Positions 10,140-18,473 of a DNA stretch of 22,110 nucleotides are shown here, in pieces. A program made the translations under genes and the position numbers. Source of the stretch: DAOTZS01 sp034434335. GTDB taxonomy: Bacteria; Chloroflexota; Anaerolineae; CG2-30-64-16. Under the pieces are notes generated by a model. That model searched no databases. It was not told the origin of the DNA and was given only the letters and a program-made list of their open reading frames with translations. Position 1 is the stretch's first letter. Every line of letters starts with the position of its first letter. Where the stretch lies: assembly GCA_034434335.1 (NCBI GenBank), contig DAOTZS010000190.1:1-22110 (forward strand). Direction: 5' to 3'.

Positions 10140-10943
10140 ATGGACCTGAGATTTTGCTTTGGGATCCTCTTGCTCATCCTGTCAACGCTGCTGCTGGCAG
10201 GATGTAATCGGGAACGCCCAGCTCCTACCCCGGTGCGAGCTACGGCGGCCCCTGTCGGGACGACAGCTCCCACTTCGCCGCCGCCGGCAATCCCAACAGT
10301 GGCAGCTCTGCCCACCGTGGCCACCCGCGTCGCTCTCCCATCGCCTCAGTTACCCACACCCGTGCCACTGGTGGCGGCCAGCCCTACACCGCCACCGCCC
10401 GCACCCCTCCCCCAGCTCAACCCCACCGCCATCCCAGCCACCGGAGCGGGCGAGCAATACTTCATCTACAAAGTGGCCCTGGGCGACACCCTGGGCGAGA
10501 TCGCCGAGAAGTTCGGGGTGACCCCCGATGCCATCCTGAGCATCAACACCCTGGCCGACCCCGATGTGCTGATGGTGGGCCAGGAACTGAAGATCCCCGG
10601 CACACCACCTGCGGGGTATGGCGGCCGGCGCACTTACACCGTGCGGCCAGGGGATACCCTCTCCTCCATCGCCCTGCGCTTTGGCGTATCAGTAGCCGAG
10701 CTGCAGCAGGTCAACAACATTAGAGACGAGGATCAGATCTTCGTTGGCCAGGAGCTGGTGATCCCGGCCAGCAGCACGGTGAGCCAGCCACCAACTCCCA
10801 CCCGCACCTACACAGTCCAGCCTGGCGACACGCTGTTCTCCATCGCTCTGCGCCATGGCGTGACGGTGTGGGCCTTGCAGGTGGCCAACAACATCTCGGA
10901 CCCCGACGCGATCTACCCTGGGCAGGTGTTGGTGATCCCCTGA
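10140..10943 (+). CDS. Lipoprotein with three LysM domains
   Basis: The 267-residue secreted protein is probably tethered to the membrane and binds peptidoglycan or another N-acetylglucosamine polymer. The N terminus is a hydrophobic signal peptide ending in a lipobox LLAGC, so C22 would be lipidated. A long linker rich in proline, threonine and alanine (about 25-100) is followed by three LysM repeats at about 105-152, 162-208 and 222-266. The second and third carry the classical YTVRPGDTL or YTVQPGDTL start. The first begins YKVALGDTL and is the most divergent. No catalytic domain follows, so it is a binding or scaffold protein rather than an obvious hydrolase. GGAGG precedes the ATG. Confidence 0.9.
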   Translation: MDLRFCFGILLLILSTLLLAGCNRERPAPTPVRATAAPVGTTAPTSPPPAIPTVAALPTVATRVALPSPQLPTPVPLVAASPTPPPPAPLPQLNPTAIPATGAGEQYFIYKVALGDTLGEIAEKFGVTPDAILSINTLADPDVLMVGQELKIPGTPPAGYGGRRTYTVRPGDTLSSIALRFGVSVAELQQVNNIRDEDQIFVGQELVIPASSTVSQPPTPTRTYTVQPGDTLFSIALRHGVTVWALQVANNISDPDAIYPGQVLVIP

Positions 10944-11065
10944 GCCGGGAGGGAGGCGCGCCGCGGCCTTAGCCCGGCCTTGGCTGCCTGCCTCCACTCC
11001 GCATCGGGTCAGCCAGTTGGGGGCCGGCTGTCACCGGGAGTTCTGGCGCACGCCCCGAAACGGCC

Positions 11066-11071
11066 TATACT
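11066..11071 (+). promoter_or_regulatory. Weak candidate -10 box upstream of the SPFH gene
   Basis: TATACT at 11066-11071 is the best -10 candidate in the 253-nt gap; the -35 region is poor. Downstream of it lie two related dyads, GACGA-G-TCGTC (11088-11098) and GACGA-N6-TCGTC (11139-11154), which would fall in the leader. They could be operator sites or chance palindromes. Confidence 0.3.
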
Positions 11072-11196
11072 GTCTTCAGGCTCTGCCGACGAGTCGTCCT
11101 GCGCCTTCTCTCCGGAGTCTGGCGTCTTTCTCGGTAGTGACGACTTCAATCGTCTTCGCTCTCGTGTGCCTCAGGATCAAAAGGAGGGTATAAGAA

Positions 11197-12279
11197 ATGG
11201 GACTACTGGTTGGAGCGTTTGTTGCTGCAGTGGCAGTGGGTGCCCTGGTAACGATCTTGATCGCTGCCGCCACCGCGCGGCGTGGGCGCTCAAACTATCG
11301 TTCGGCGAGCCTGGCCGGACTGGTGGTTGCGCTGTTGATCTTCCTGGGCGCGGCGGCCATGGATTCGTTTACTCAGGTGGAGGCCGGCTCGGTGGCCGTG
11401 GTGAAGCAATTTGGCCGTGCAGTAGGGGTCTTCCAGCCCGGCCTGAACTGGAAGGTGCCTTTCATCCAACAGACGGTCACCTATCGCACCCAGGAGATCA
11501 TCTACGAAGCCAGCGAAGACCCGACGGCCTCCAACGCCGATTACAAGGACGTGGAGGTAGATACAGCCACCTCCGATGGGCAACAGATCTATGCCCGCTA
11601 TACGGTGCGCTTCAGGATTGACGGCAAGAAGGCGATGGAGATCGTCAACAACCTGGGCACCGAGGCCGAAGTGGTCGAGAAGGTGGTCAAGGCGAGCAGC
11701 CGGGTGCATGTCCGCAATGTCCTGAAACAGTTCCCGGCCAGCGACCTCTACTCTGGGAATGTGGAGCGGGCCCAGAACGCCATCGCGGCCCGGCTGGCGG
11801 AGGACTTCAGCAAGGAGGGCCTGGAGCTGGTATTCTTCGGCCTGCGCTCGATCCATTTCACCGAAGCTTATCGCAATGCCGTGGAGCAGAAGCAGATCGA
11901 GAAGGAGAACATCACCACCAAGGAGAACCTGGCCAAGCAGGCCGAGTTCGAAAAACAGCGCATTATTACCCAGGCCCAGGCAGAAGCTGAGCGGCAGAAG
12001 TTGGAGCGCATCGGCGTGGCCGAAGGTGAGGCAGAGGCCATCCGGCTTAAAGCGGAAGCCGAGGCCAAAGCCATCCTGGTGAAGGCGCAGGCCCAGGCCG
12101 AGGCCAACAGGCTGATCGCAGCCAGCCTGAGCCCTGATGTGATCCGCTGGCGGGCGGTGGAGAACTGGAGCGGCAACTACCCGCTGGTATTGGGCGGCCA
12201 GGGCACCTTTATCCTGCCCGGCGACCTCTTCGCCCCCCAGGCCAGCACATCAGGATCTACTACTTCACCCGGGCAGTAG
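11197..12279 (+). CDS. SPFH/prohibitin-family membrane protein (HflK/HflC/stomatin-like)
   Basis: The 360-residue protein belongs to the SPFH superfamily, whose members form large membrane rings that organise proteases and lipids. Two hydrophobic segments near the N terminus (about 2-24 and 33-52) are followed by the SPFH core with VEAGSVAVVKQFGRAV and FQPGLNWKVPF. A long alanine/glutamate coiled coil lies at about 240-310, and a short low-complexity tail ends the protein. A strong ribosome site AGGAGGG precedes the ATG. Its place directly upstream of the DnaJ-HspR-ClpC block fits a role in membrane protein quality control, but that link is inference. It has its own upstream gap and the dnaJ promoter lies after it, so it need not share their regulation. 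Confidence 0.88.
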   Translation: MGLLVGAFVAAVAVGALVTILIAAATARRGRSNYRSASLAGLVVALLIFLGAAAMDSFTQVEAGSVAVVKQFGRAVGVFQPGLNWKVPFIQQTVTYRTQEIIYEASEDPTASNADYKDVEVDTATSDGQQIYARYTVRFRIDGKKAMEIVNNLGTEAEVVEKVVKASSRVHVRNVLKQFPASDLYSGNVERAQNAIAARLAEDFSKEGLELVFFGLRSIHFTEAYRNAVEQKQIEKENITTKENLAKQAEFEKQRIITQAQAEAERQKLERIGVAEGEAEAIRLKAEAEAKAILVKAQAQAEANRLIAASLSPDVIRWRAVENWSGNYPLVLGGQGTFILPGDLFAPQASTSGSTTSPGQ

Positions 12280-12322
12280 CTGCGCTCGCAAGGCAGGCGA
12301 GGAGGAATGTATTCGCGCCCTC

Positions 12323-12351
12323 TTGACAAGGATATGCTAAAGTACTATACT
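12323..12351 (+). promoter_or_regulatory. Strong sigma70-type promoter of the dnaJ-hspR-clpC block
   Basis: A perfect -35 box TTGACA (12323-12328) and TATACT -10 box (12346-12351) are separated by the optimal 17 nt. I found neither a CIRCE element nor a clear HAIR palindrome around it, so any HspR operator here has diverged or lies elsewhere. Confidence 0.8.
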
Positions 12352-12417
12352 CGAATCGGCAGCGGGCGGTAAACGCAAGCTGCGATTGGATGGGGTGCCA
12401 TTGGCCGGGGAGTGGGT

Positions 12418-13359
12418 ATGGAGTATAAGGACTATTACAAAATCCTGGGCGTAGACAGGAACGCGGACGAAAAAGAGATCAAGAAAGCTTATCGGCGGCT
12501 GGCGCGCCAGTATCACCCCGATGTAAACCCTGGCGACAAGGCCGCCGAAGCGCGCTTTAAGGAGATCAACGAAGCGTACGAAGTGCTGAGTGACCCCGAG
12601 AAGCGTCGCAAGTACGACGATCTGGCGTACAGTTACCAGCGCTGGCAACAGGCGGGAGGTCAGCCGGGCGGGTTCGACTGGAGCCAGTGGATACGTACAG
12701 GCCCTGCAGGTGGCGTGCGGGTCGAGTACGCGGACCTGGGCGACCTGGGGGATCTGTTCGGTGGCTCGGGCTTCTCCGACTTCTTCGAGGCCCTTTTCGG
12801 GGGCATGGGCGTGGGCACGCGCGCCCGGGGCCAGCCTGTCCGGGGCCGAGATTTGGAGCAGGAGGTCGAGATCACCCTGGAGGAGGCTTTCCGCGGCACT
12901 CAGCGCCTGATGCAGGTGGATGGGCGTCGTCTGGAAGTCAAGATCCCGCCGGGTGTGAAGACCGGGTCGCGGGTGCGGATGGCCGGAGAGGGGTTGCCAG
13001 CCGGGCCTGGTGGCGTGCGGGGCGATATCTACCTGCGCATCAAGGTCTTGCCTCACCCCACTTTCGAGCGGCAAGGCGATGATCTGCATTGCGAAGTGCA
13101 GGTAGACCTGTTCACCGCGCTGCTGGGAGGTGAGGCGCGGATACCCACCCTTTCCGGCACCGTGGCCCTGCGCATCCCTCCTGGCACCCAGTCGGGGCGC
13201 ATTTTCCGGCTGGCCGGCCAGGGGATGCCCAAGCTGCACGCGCCCGGCGAGCGAGGAGACCTGTACGCCAAAGTGCGTGTGATGCTGCCGGAAAAGTTGA
13301 GCGAAGAAGAGCGCCGGCTGGTGCAAAAGTGGGCTCAGTTGCGCGGTATCAGCCGTTGA
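12418..13359 (+). CDS. DnaJ-class co-chaperone, CbpA type
   Basis: The 313-residue J-domain co-chaperone should stimulate a DnaK-type Hsp70 and deliver unfolded clients. The N-terminal J domain (about 1-68) carries the essential HPD at 33-35. A glycine-rich linker with GGSGF and FGGMG follows. Two beta-rich client-binding domains (about 140-310) complete it. The CxxCxGxG zinc-finger repeats of full DnaJ are absent, which makes it CbpA-like. ATG at 12418 was chosen because GGGGAG lies 5 nt upstream; a GTG two codons earlier is possible. It opens a four-gene stress block ahead of HspR. No dnaK or grpE is in the window. Confidence 0.92.
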   Translation: MEYKDYYKILGVDRNADEKEIKKAYRRLARQYHPDVNPGDKAAEARFKEINEAYEVLSDPEKRRKYDDLAYSYQRWQQAGGQPGGFDWSQWIRTGPAGGVRVEYADLGDLGDLFGGSGFSDFFEALFGGMGVGTRARGQPVRGRDLEQEVEITLEEAFRGTQRLMQVDGRRLEVKIPPGVKTGSRVRMAGEGLPAGPGGVRGDIYLRIKVLPHPTFERQGDDLHCEVQVDLFTALLGGEARIPTLSGTVALRIPPGTQSGRIFRLAGQGMPKLHAPGERGDLYAKVRVMLPEKLSEEERRLVQKWAQLRGISR

Positions 13360-13427
13360 GCAGAAACGGCGTGACCTGGCCCCACGTCAAGCCGGTCTAA
13401 ATCCATATGGAGCAAGAGGTAGGGCGT

Positions 13428-13781
13428 ATGTCGCAATCTCCCGATCTTTGGGATGAACCGCAATACGCGATCAGTGTGGCCGCCGAGATGACGGCCTTAC
13501 ACCCGCAGACTCTGCGCCGCTACGAGGAGCTGGGCCTTATCCGTCCCAGGCGCAAGGCAGGGCGCCGGCTCTACTCCCTGCGTGATATTGAGCAGGTGCG
13601 CTATATCTCCCGTTTGAGCAACGACCTGGGGCTCAACCTGGCCGGTGTGGAGGTGATCCTGCGCCTGAAGGAGCGCATCGTCGCCTTGGAGGCAGAGATT
13701 GACCACCTGTGCTCTGTCCGCGCCAGGTTGGAGGCGCAGGTGGCGGCGCTACAAGAGCAGTTGCACAGGTTCAGCGACTGA
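13428..13781 (+). CDS. hspR: MerR-family heat-shock regulator HspR
   Basis: This is a small DNA-binding repressor of chaperone and Clp genes. The 117-residue protein has a MerR winged helix starting YAISVAAEMTALHPQTLRRY, then GLIRPRRKAGRRLYS and the HspR-typical extension LGLNLAGVEVILRL. A coiled-coil dimerisation segment (about 75-115) follows. No metal-binding cysteines are present, as expected for HspR. The ATG at 13428 is preferred over one at 13407 because AGAGGT lies 7 nt upstream. In Actinobacteria and some other phyla HspR autoregulates a dnaK or clp operon through HAIR sites, and its place between DnaJ and ClpC supports the same feedback role here. The gap after dnaJ is 68 nt. Confidence 0.87.
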   Translation: MSQSPDLWDEPQYAISVAAEMTALHPQTLRRYEELGLIRPRRKAGRRLYSLRDIEQVRYISRLSNDLGLNLAGVEVILRLKERIVALEAEIDHLCSVRARLEAQVAALQEQLHRFSD

Positions 13782-13816
13782 ACCTGGACGAATGACCACA
13801 AAAGGAGCGTGCCCCC

Positions 13817-14908
13817 ATGATACAAGAGCGAGATCTGCAGGAGCTCACTGCCCTGGTGAGTGAGAAGGCTCCCATTTTGAGCCTTTATCTAAATGTGGAC
13901 CCGCATCGTCGCTCCACAGAAGAGTATAAGCTGTCGTTGCGGCAATTGCTGGCTCAGGCTGCCGAGCAAGGTGCAGCCCCGGCCGATATCGAACGCATCG
14001 AGCGCTTCTTCGAGCACGAGTATAATCGCCAGGGCCGTGGGGTAGCCTGTTTCAGCGCTCAGGCCCTCGATTTCTGGCGTAACTACGTGCTGCTGATGCC
14101 GGTGGAGGACTTTGTGTTTGTGGGGCTCAGGCCCTATATCAAGCCCCTCAGCGACCTGTGGGATAACTACGACCGTTTCGGGGTGATCATGGTAGACCGC
14201 GAAGGCGCGCGTATCTTCATCTATCACCTGGGCGCGCTGGAGGACTCGGCCGGCACGTTAGGGGCCGAGGTCAAGCGCCACAAGCAAGGAGGGTGGGCAG
14301 CCCAGAAGCTACAGCGCTACGAAGACCAGGAAGCGCGGCATAACTTGAAGGAGGCTGCTGAATGGGCAGACGAATACCTGCGCCAGCACCAGGTGACGCG
14401 CGTGGTGTTGTCGGGGACAGAGGGGAATGTCGCGCAATTCCGCGAATTGCTGCCCCGCTCCCTGCAAAGCAAGGTCATCGGCCAGATCAGCCTGGACATC
14501 AACGCTTCTCCCGCGCAGGTCTGGGAACGCGCCTTTGAGGTGGCCTCGGCAGCCCAGCGCCGCGCTGAGGCAGAACTGCTGGAGCAGGTAATCACCCTGG
14601 CGCACAAAGGGGGGGCGGGCGCCATCGGCCTGGCCGACGTGCTCCACGCGCTCCATGCCGGCCGGGCGCATCACCTGCTGGTAGATAGAACCTTCCACGC
14701 ACCGGGCCGGCAGTGCGCCGGTTGCCAGGCCATGATCGTGGAGGAGCTTGCTGCATGCCCCTATTGTGGCGGCGAACTGGTGCCCACAGCCGATGTGGTT
14801 AACCTGGCCATCCATCGGGCCATTGACGCAGGGGTGAAGGTCTCATCACTCGACCATGGCACGCGGCTGAGCGAGGTGGGCGGCATCGCAGCCGTCCTGC
14901 GTTATTGA
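13817..14908 (+). CDS. Bacterial eRF1-like protein (baeRF/Vms1-type, putative ribosome rescue)
   Basis: The 363-residue protein resembles archaeal/eukaryotic release factor eRF1 in its middle and C-terminal domains. G158-G159 in KQGGWAAQKLQRYEDQEARH lie where the GGQ peptidyl-tRNA hydrolysis loop is found in eRF1, with a glutamine three residues further on. The C-terminal part resembles the L7Ae-like eRF1 domain 3. It contains a zinc ribbon (C300, C303, C314, C317) and the ending GGIAAVLRY, very like archaeal RF1. The N-terminal codon-recognition domain is reduced, so a general release factor role is unlikely. Known relatives (baeRF, Vms1/ANKZF1) cut nascent chains from stalled ribosomes. Its place between HspR and ClpC suggests chain release coupled to degradation (inference). 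AAAGGAG lies 10 nt before the ATG. Confidence 0.8.
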   Translation: MIQERDLQELTALVSEKAPILSLYLNVDPHRRSTEEYKLSLRQLLAQAAEQGAAPADIERIERFFEHEYNRQGRGVACFSAQALDFWRNYVLLMPVEDFVFVGLRPYIKPLSDLWDNYDRFGVIMVDREGARIFIYHLGALEDSAGTLGAEVKRHKQGGWAAQKLQRYEDQEARHNLKEAAEWADEYLRQHQVTRVVLSGTEGNVAQFRELLPRSLQSKVIGQISLDINASPAQVWERAFEVASAAQRRAEAELLEQVITLAHKGGAGAIGLADVLHALHAGRAHHLLVDRTFHAPGRQCAGCQAMIVEELAACPYCGGELVPTADVVNLAIHRAIDAGVKVSSLDHGTRLSEVGGIAAVLRY

Positions 14909-14917
14909 GCAGGCGCC

Positions 14918-14968
14918 GGGCCTGGTAACCAGGCCCTGTGATGAGTGGCCTGACCGGGCCAGGCCCGG
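14918..14968. repeat. Two strong hairpins between the eRF1-like gene and clpC
   Basis: Two adjacent GC-rich inverted repeats fill the gap: GGGCCTGG-TAA-CCAGGCCC (14918-14936, extendable by one pair) and CCGGGCC-A-GGCCCGG (14954-14968). Neither is followed by a T-run, so simple intrinsic termination is unlikely. They may be an RNA processing or stability element that sets different levels for the two genes. Confidence 0.6.
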
Positions 14969-15019
14969 GTAGCCGTCATGTTTGCGTTGTGTTAGAAGGA
15001 AGAAAGTAGGAGAGAAGAA

Positions 15020-17536
<2,517 letters not shown>

Positions 17537-17581
17537 TCGTTGGCTCTGGGGATGGTTCGATTTGCTGTGCTGGCTGTACGA

Positions 17582-17624
17582 GCGGCTCCAGGGGGCGCAG
17601 CGGCGCTGCGCCCCCTGGAGCCGC
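17582..17624. repeat. Perfect 20-bp hairpin downstream of clpC
   Basis: The arms 17582-17601 and 17605-17624 pair perfectly around loop GGC. The geometry (20-3-20) equals the hairpins at 88-130 and 8756-8798, but neither arms nor flanks match them. There is no T-run on either side. It lies 45 nt after clpC and may protect its 3' end or belong to another repeat family. Confidence 0.75.
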
Positions 17625-17692
17625 AGCACTTTACGGAGCTAATCCAGGAGTTTCCTGGCCATCGCTTTTCGACTCCTCTGGAAAGGGGTAGC

Positions 17693-17866
17693 GTGGTGGA
17701 GCATCTGCGCGAGTATCTGGCAGACCTGCAAGACGAACTGGAATGGGATAGCTTGTTTAAGCGAACGTAACCGCAACTAGTGGCGGCTGCACGCCGCGCT
17801 AAGCAAGAAATTGCCGAAGGTCACGCGCAACCACTGGACTATGATGCACCGAGTCTACATATTTGA
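17693..17866 (+). pseudogene. Broken antitoxin-like small protein gene
   Basis: From GTG 17693 (or 17696) the frame reads a short acidic helical protein with REYLADLQDELEWDSLFKRT and then meets TAA at 17768-17770. The same frame then continues for 31 more codons (AARRAKQEIAEGHAQPLDYD) to TGA at 17864-17866. The two halves together resemble small antitoxin-like proteins with a W-D-x-L-F segment followed by a basic helix and G-x-x-x-PLDxD. A single CAA-to-TAA change would explain the break. GGAAAGGGG precedes the GTG. The frame is open back to 17540, but that part runs through the hairpin repeat and looks non-coding. No toxin gene is adjacent. The family assignment is from memory and tentative. 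Confidence 0.5.
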
Positions 17867-17891
17867 CAGCCATGCTCATCGCGAATATACT
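17863..17891 (+). promoter_or_regulatory. Strong promoter of the tRNA-Ala / T-box / leuS unit
   Basis: TTGACA (17863-17868) and TATACT (17886-17891) are separated by 17 nt. Transcription would start near 17898, about 7 nt before the tRNA. I see no other good promoter or T-run terminator between the first tRNA and the T-box leader, so this promoter may drive the whole unit to leuS. Confidence 0.8.
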
Positions 17892-17904
17892 TATAACCGT
17901 CTCA

Positions 17905-17980
17905 GGGGCTGTAGCTCATCAGGGAGAGCGCTACAATCGCACTGTAGAGGTAAGGGGTTCGAGTCCCCTCAGCTCCACCA
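17905..17980 (+). tRNA. tRNA-Ala(CGC)
   Basis: A complete 76-nt cloverleaf with encoded CCA. The acceptor stem GGGGCTG/CAGCTCC contains the alanine identity pair G3-U70 and discriminator A73. The anticodon stem CTACA/TGTAG encloses loop ATCGCAC, giving anticodon CGC for GCG codons. The T arm has TTCGAGT flanked by AGGGG/CCCCT. No intron or mismatch is seen. Confidence 0.95.
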
Positions 17981-18176
17981 GTGGCCCATCTCGTGGCTAT
18001 CTGGAAGCCAGGGGGCCACAGGGTTACCATCTGGATAGCCGGCGTTGAACGGAAGTAGTAGGCCAGCCCCACAGCGAGCGGGGAACGGTGTAAGCCCCGC
18101 AGGCGGCACGGGGCCCGCCCCCAAGGCCGAACTCGTCCGGGAGCTGCAAAGACGAAAGGTAGTCAACGAGTCACAG

Positions 18177-18266
18177 AGTCTGATAGTCTTGTAGTCGAAT
18201 AGTCGCATAGTCTCGTAGTTCGACTACCTGACTATCCGACTAGGAAGACTGCCTGACTATCCGACT
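18177..18266 (+). repeat. Imperfect long hairpin of 8-nt TAGTC repeats
   Basis: The left arm (18177-18219) is a run of about five units TAGTCnnn with varied last three bases. The right arm (18223-18266) is built of the complementary GACTA units, including two copies of CCTGACTATCCGACTA. The apex is GTAGT-TCG-ACTAC. The arms pair through the conserved TAGTC/GACTA cores, leaving the variable bases as small internal loops. It occupies the stem II region of the T-box leader. Confidence 0.7.
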
Positions 18267-18316
18267 AATCTTTGCCGGAGGTGCCCGTTAGCGCACGAAC
18301 CGAGTGGTCGGATTAA

Positions 18317-18389
<73 letters not shown>

Positions 18390-18416
18390 CTACCGGCAAC
18401 CAGGGTGGTACCGCGG

Positions 18417-18457
18417 AGTCCCCTTCGTCCCTGAGGATGAAGGGGACTTCTGTTTTC
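18417..18457 (+). terminator. leuS: T-box-controlled intrinsic terminator before leuS
   Basis: A 14-bp stem AGTCCCCTTCGTCC (18417-18430) pairs with 18435-18448 around loop CTGA, with one G-U pair. TTCTGTTTTC follows. It directly abuts the T-box sequence, the usual arrangement for a transcriptional T-box switch, and lies 16 nt before the leuS start. Confidence 0.9.
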
Positions 18458-18473
18458 AGGCAACGAGGTACGC

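Noticed and set aside
10980..11621. Long plus-strand open frame of 213 codons before and across the SPFH gene
   Set aside because: It overlaps the well-supported SPFH gene in another frame, has low-complexity composition and no recognisable domain.
12322..12355. HAIR operator for HspR at the dnaJ promoter (CTTGACA and ACTCGAA)
   Set aside because: The half-sites have mismatches to CTTGAGT/ACTCAAG and are about 20 nt apart instead of 7; they mainly reflect the -35 and -10 boxes.
17537..17692. Coding start at 17540 for the antitoxin-like gene
   Set aside because: The first part of this frame translates the perfect hairpin and lacks similarity to the rest; GTG 17693 with its own ribosome site is more plausible.
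17811..18048. Short frames across tRNA-Ala(CGC)
   Set aside because: They translate the tRNA and leader; no ribosome site or protein similarity.
18177..18266. CRISPR-like array
   Set aside because: The units are only 8 nt with 3-nt variable parts and form two complementary arms; there are no spacers and no cas genes.
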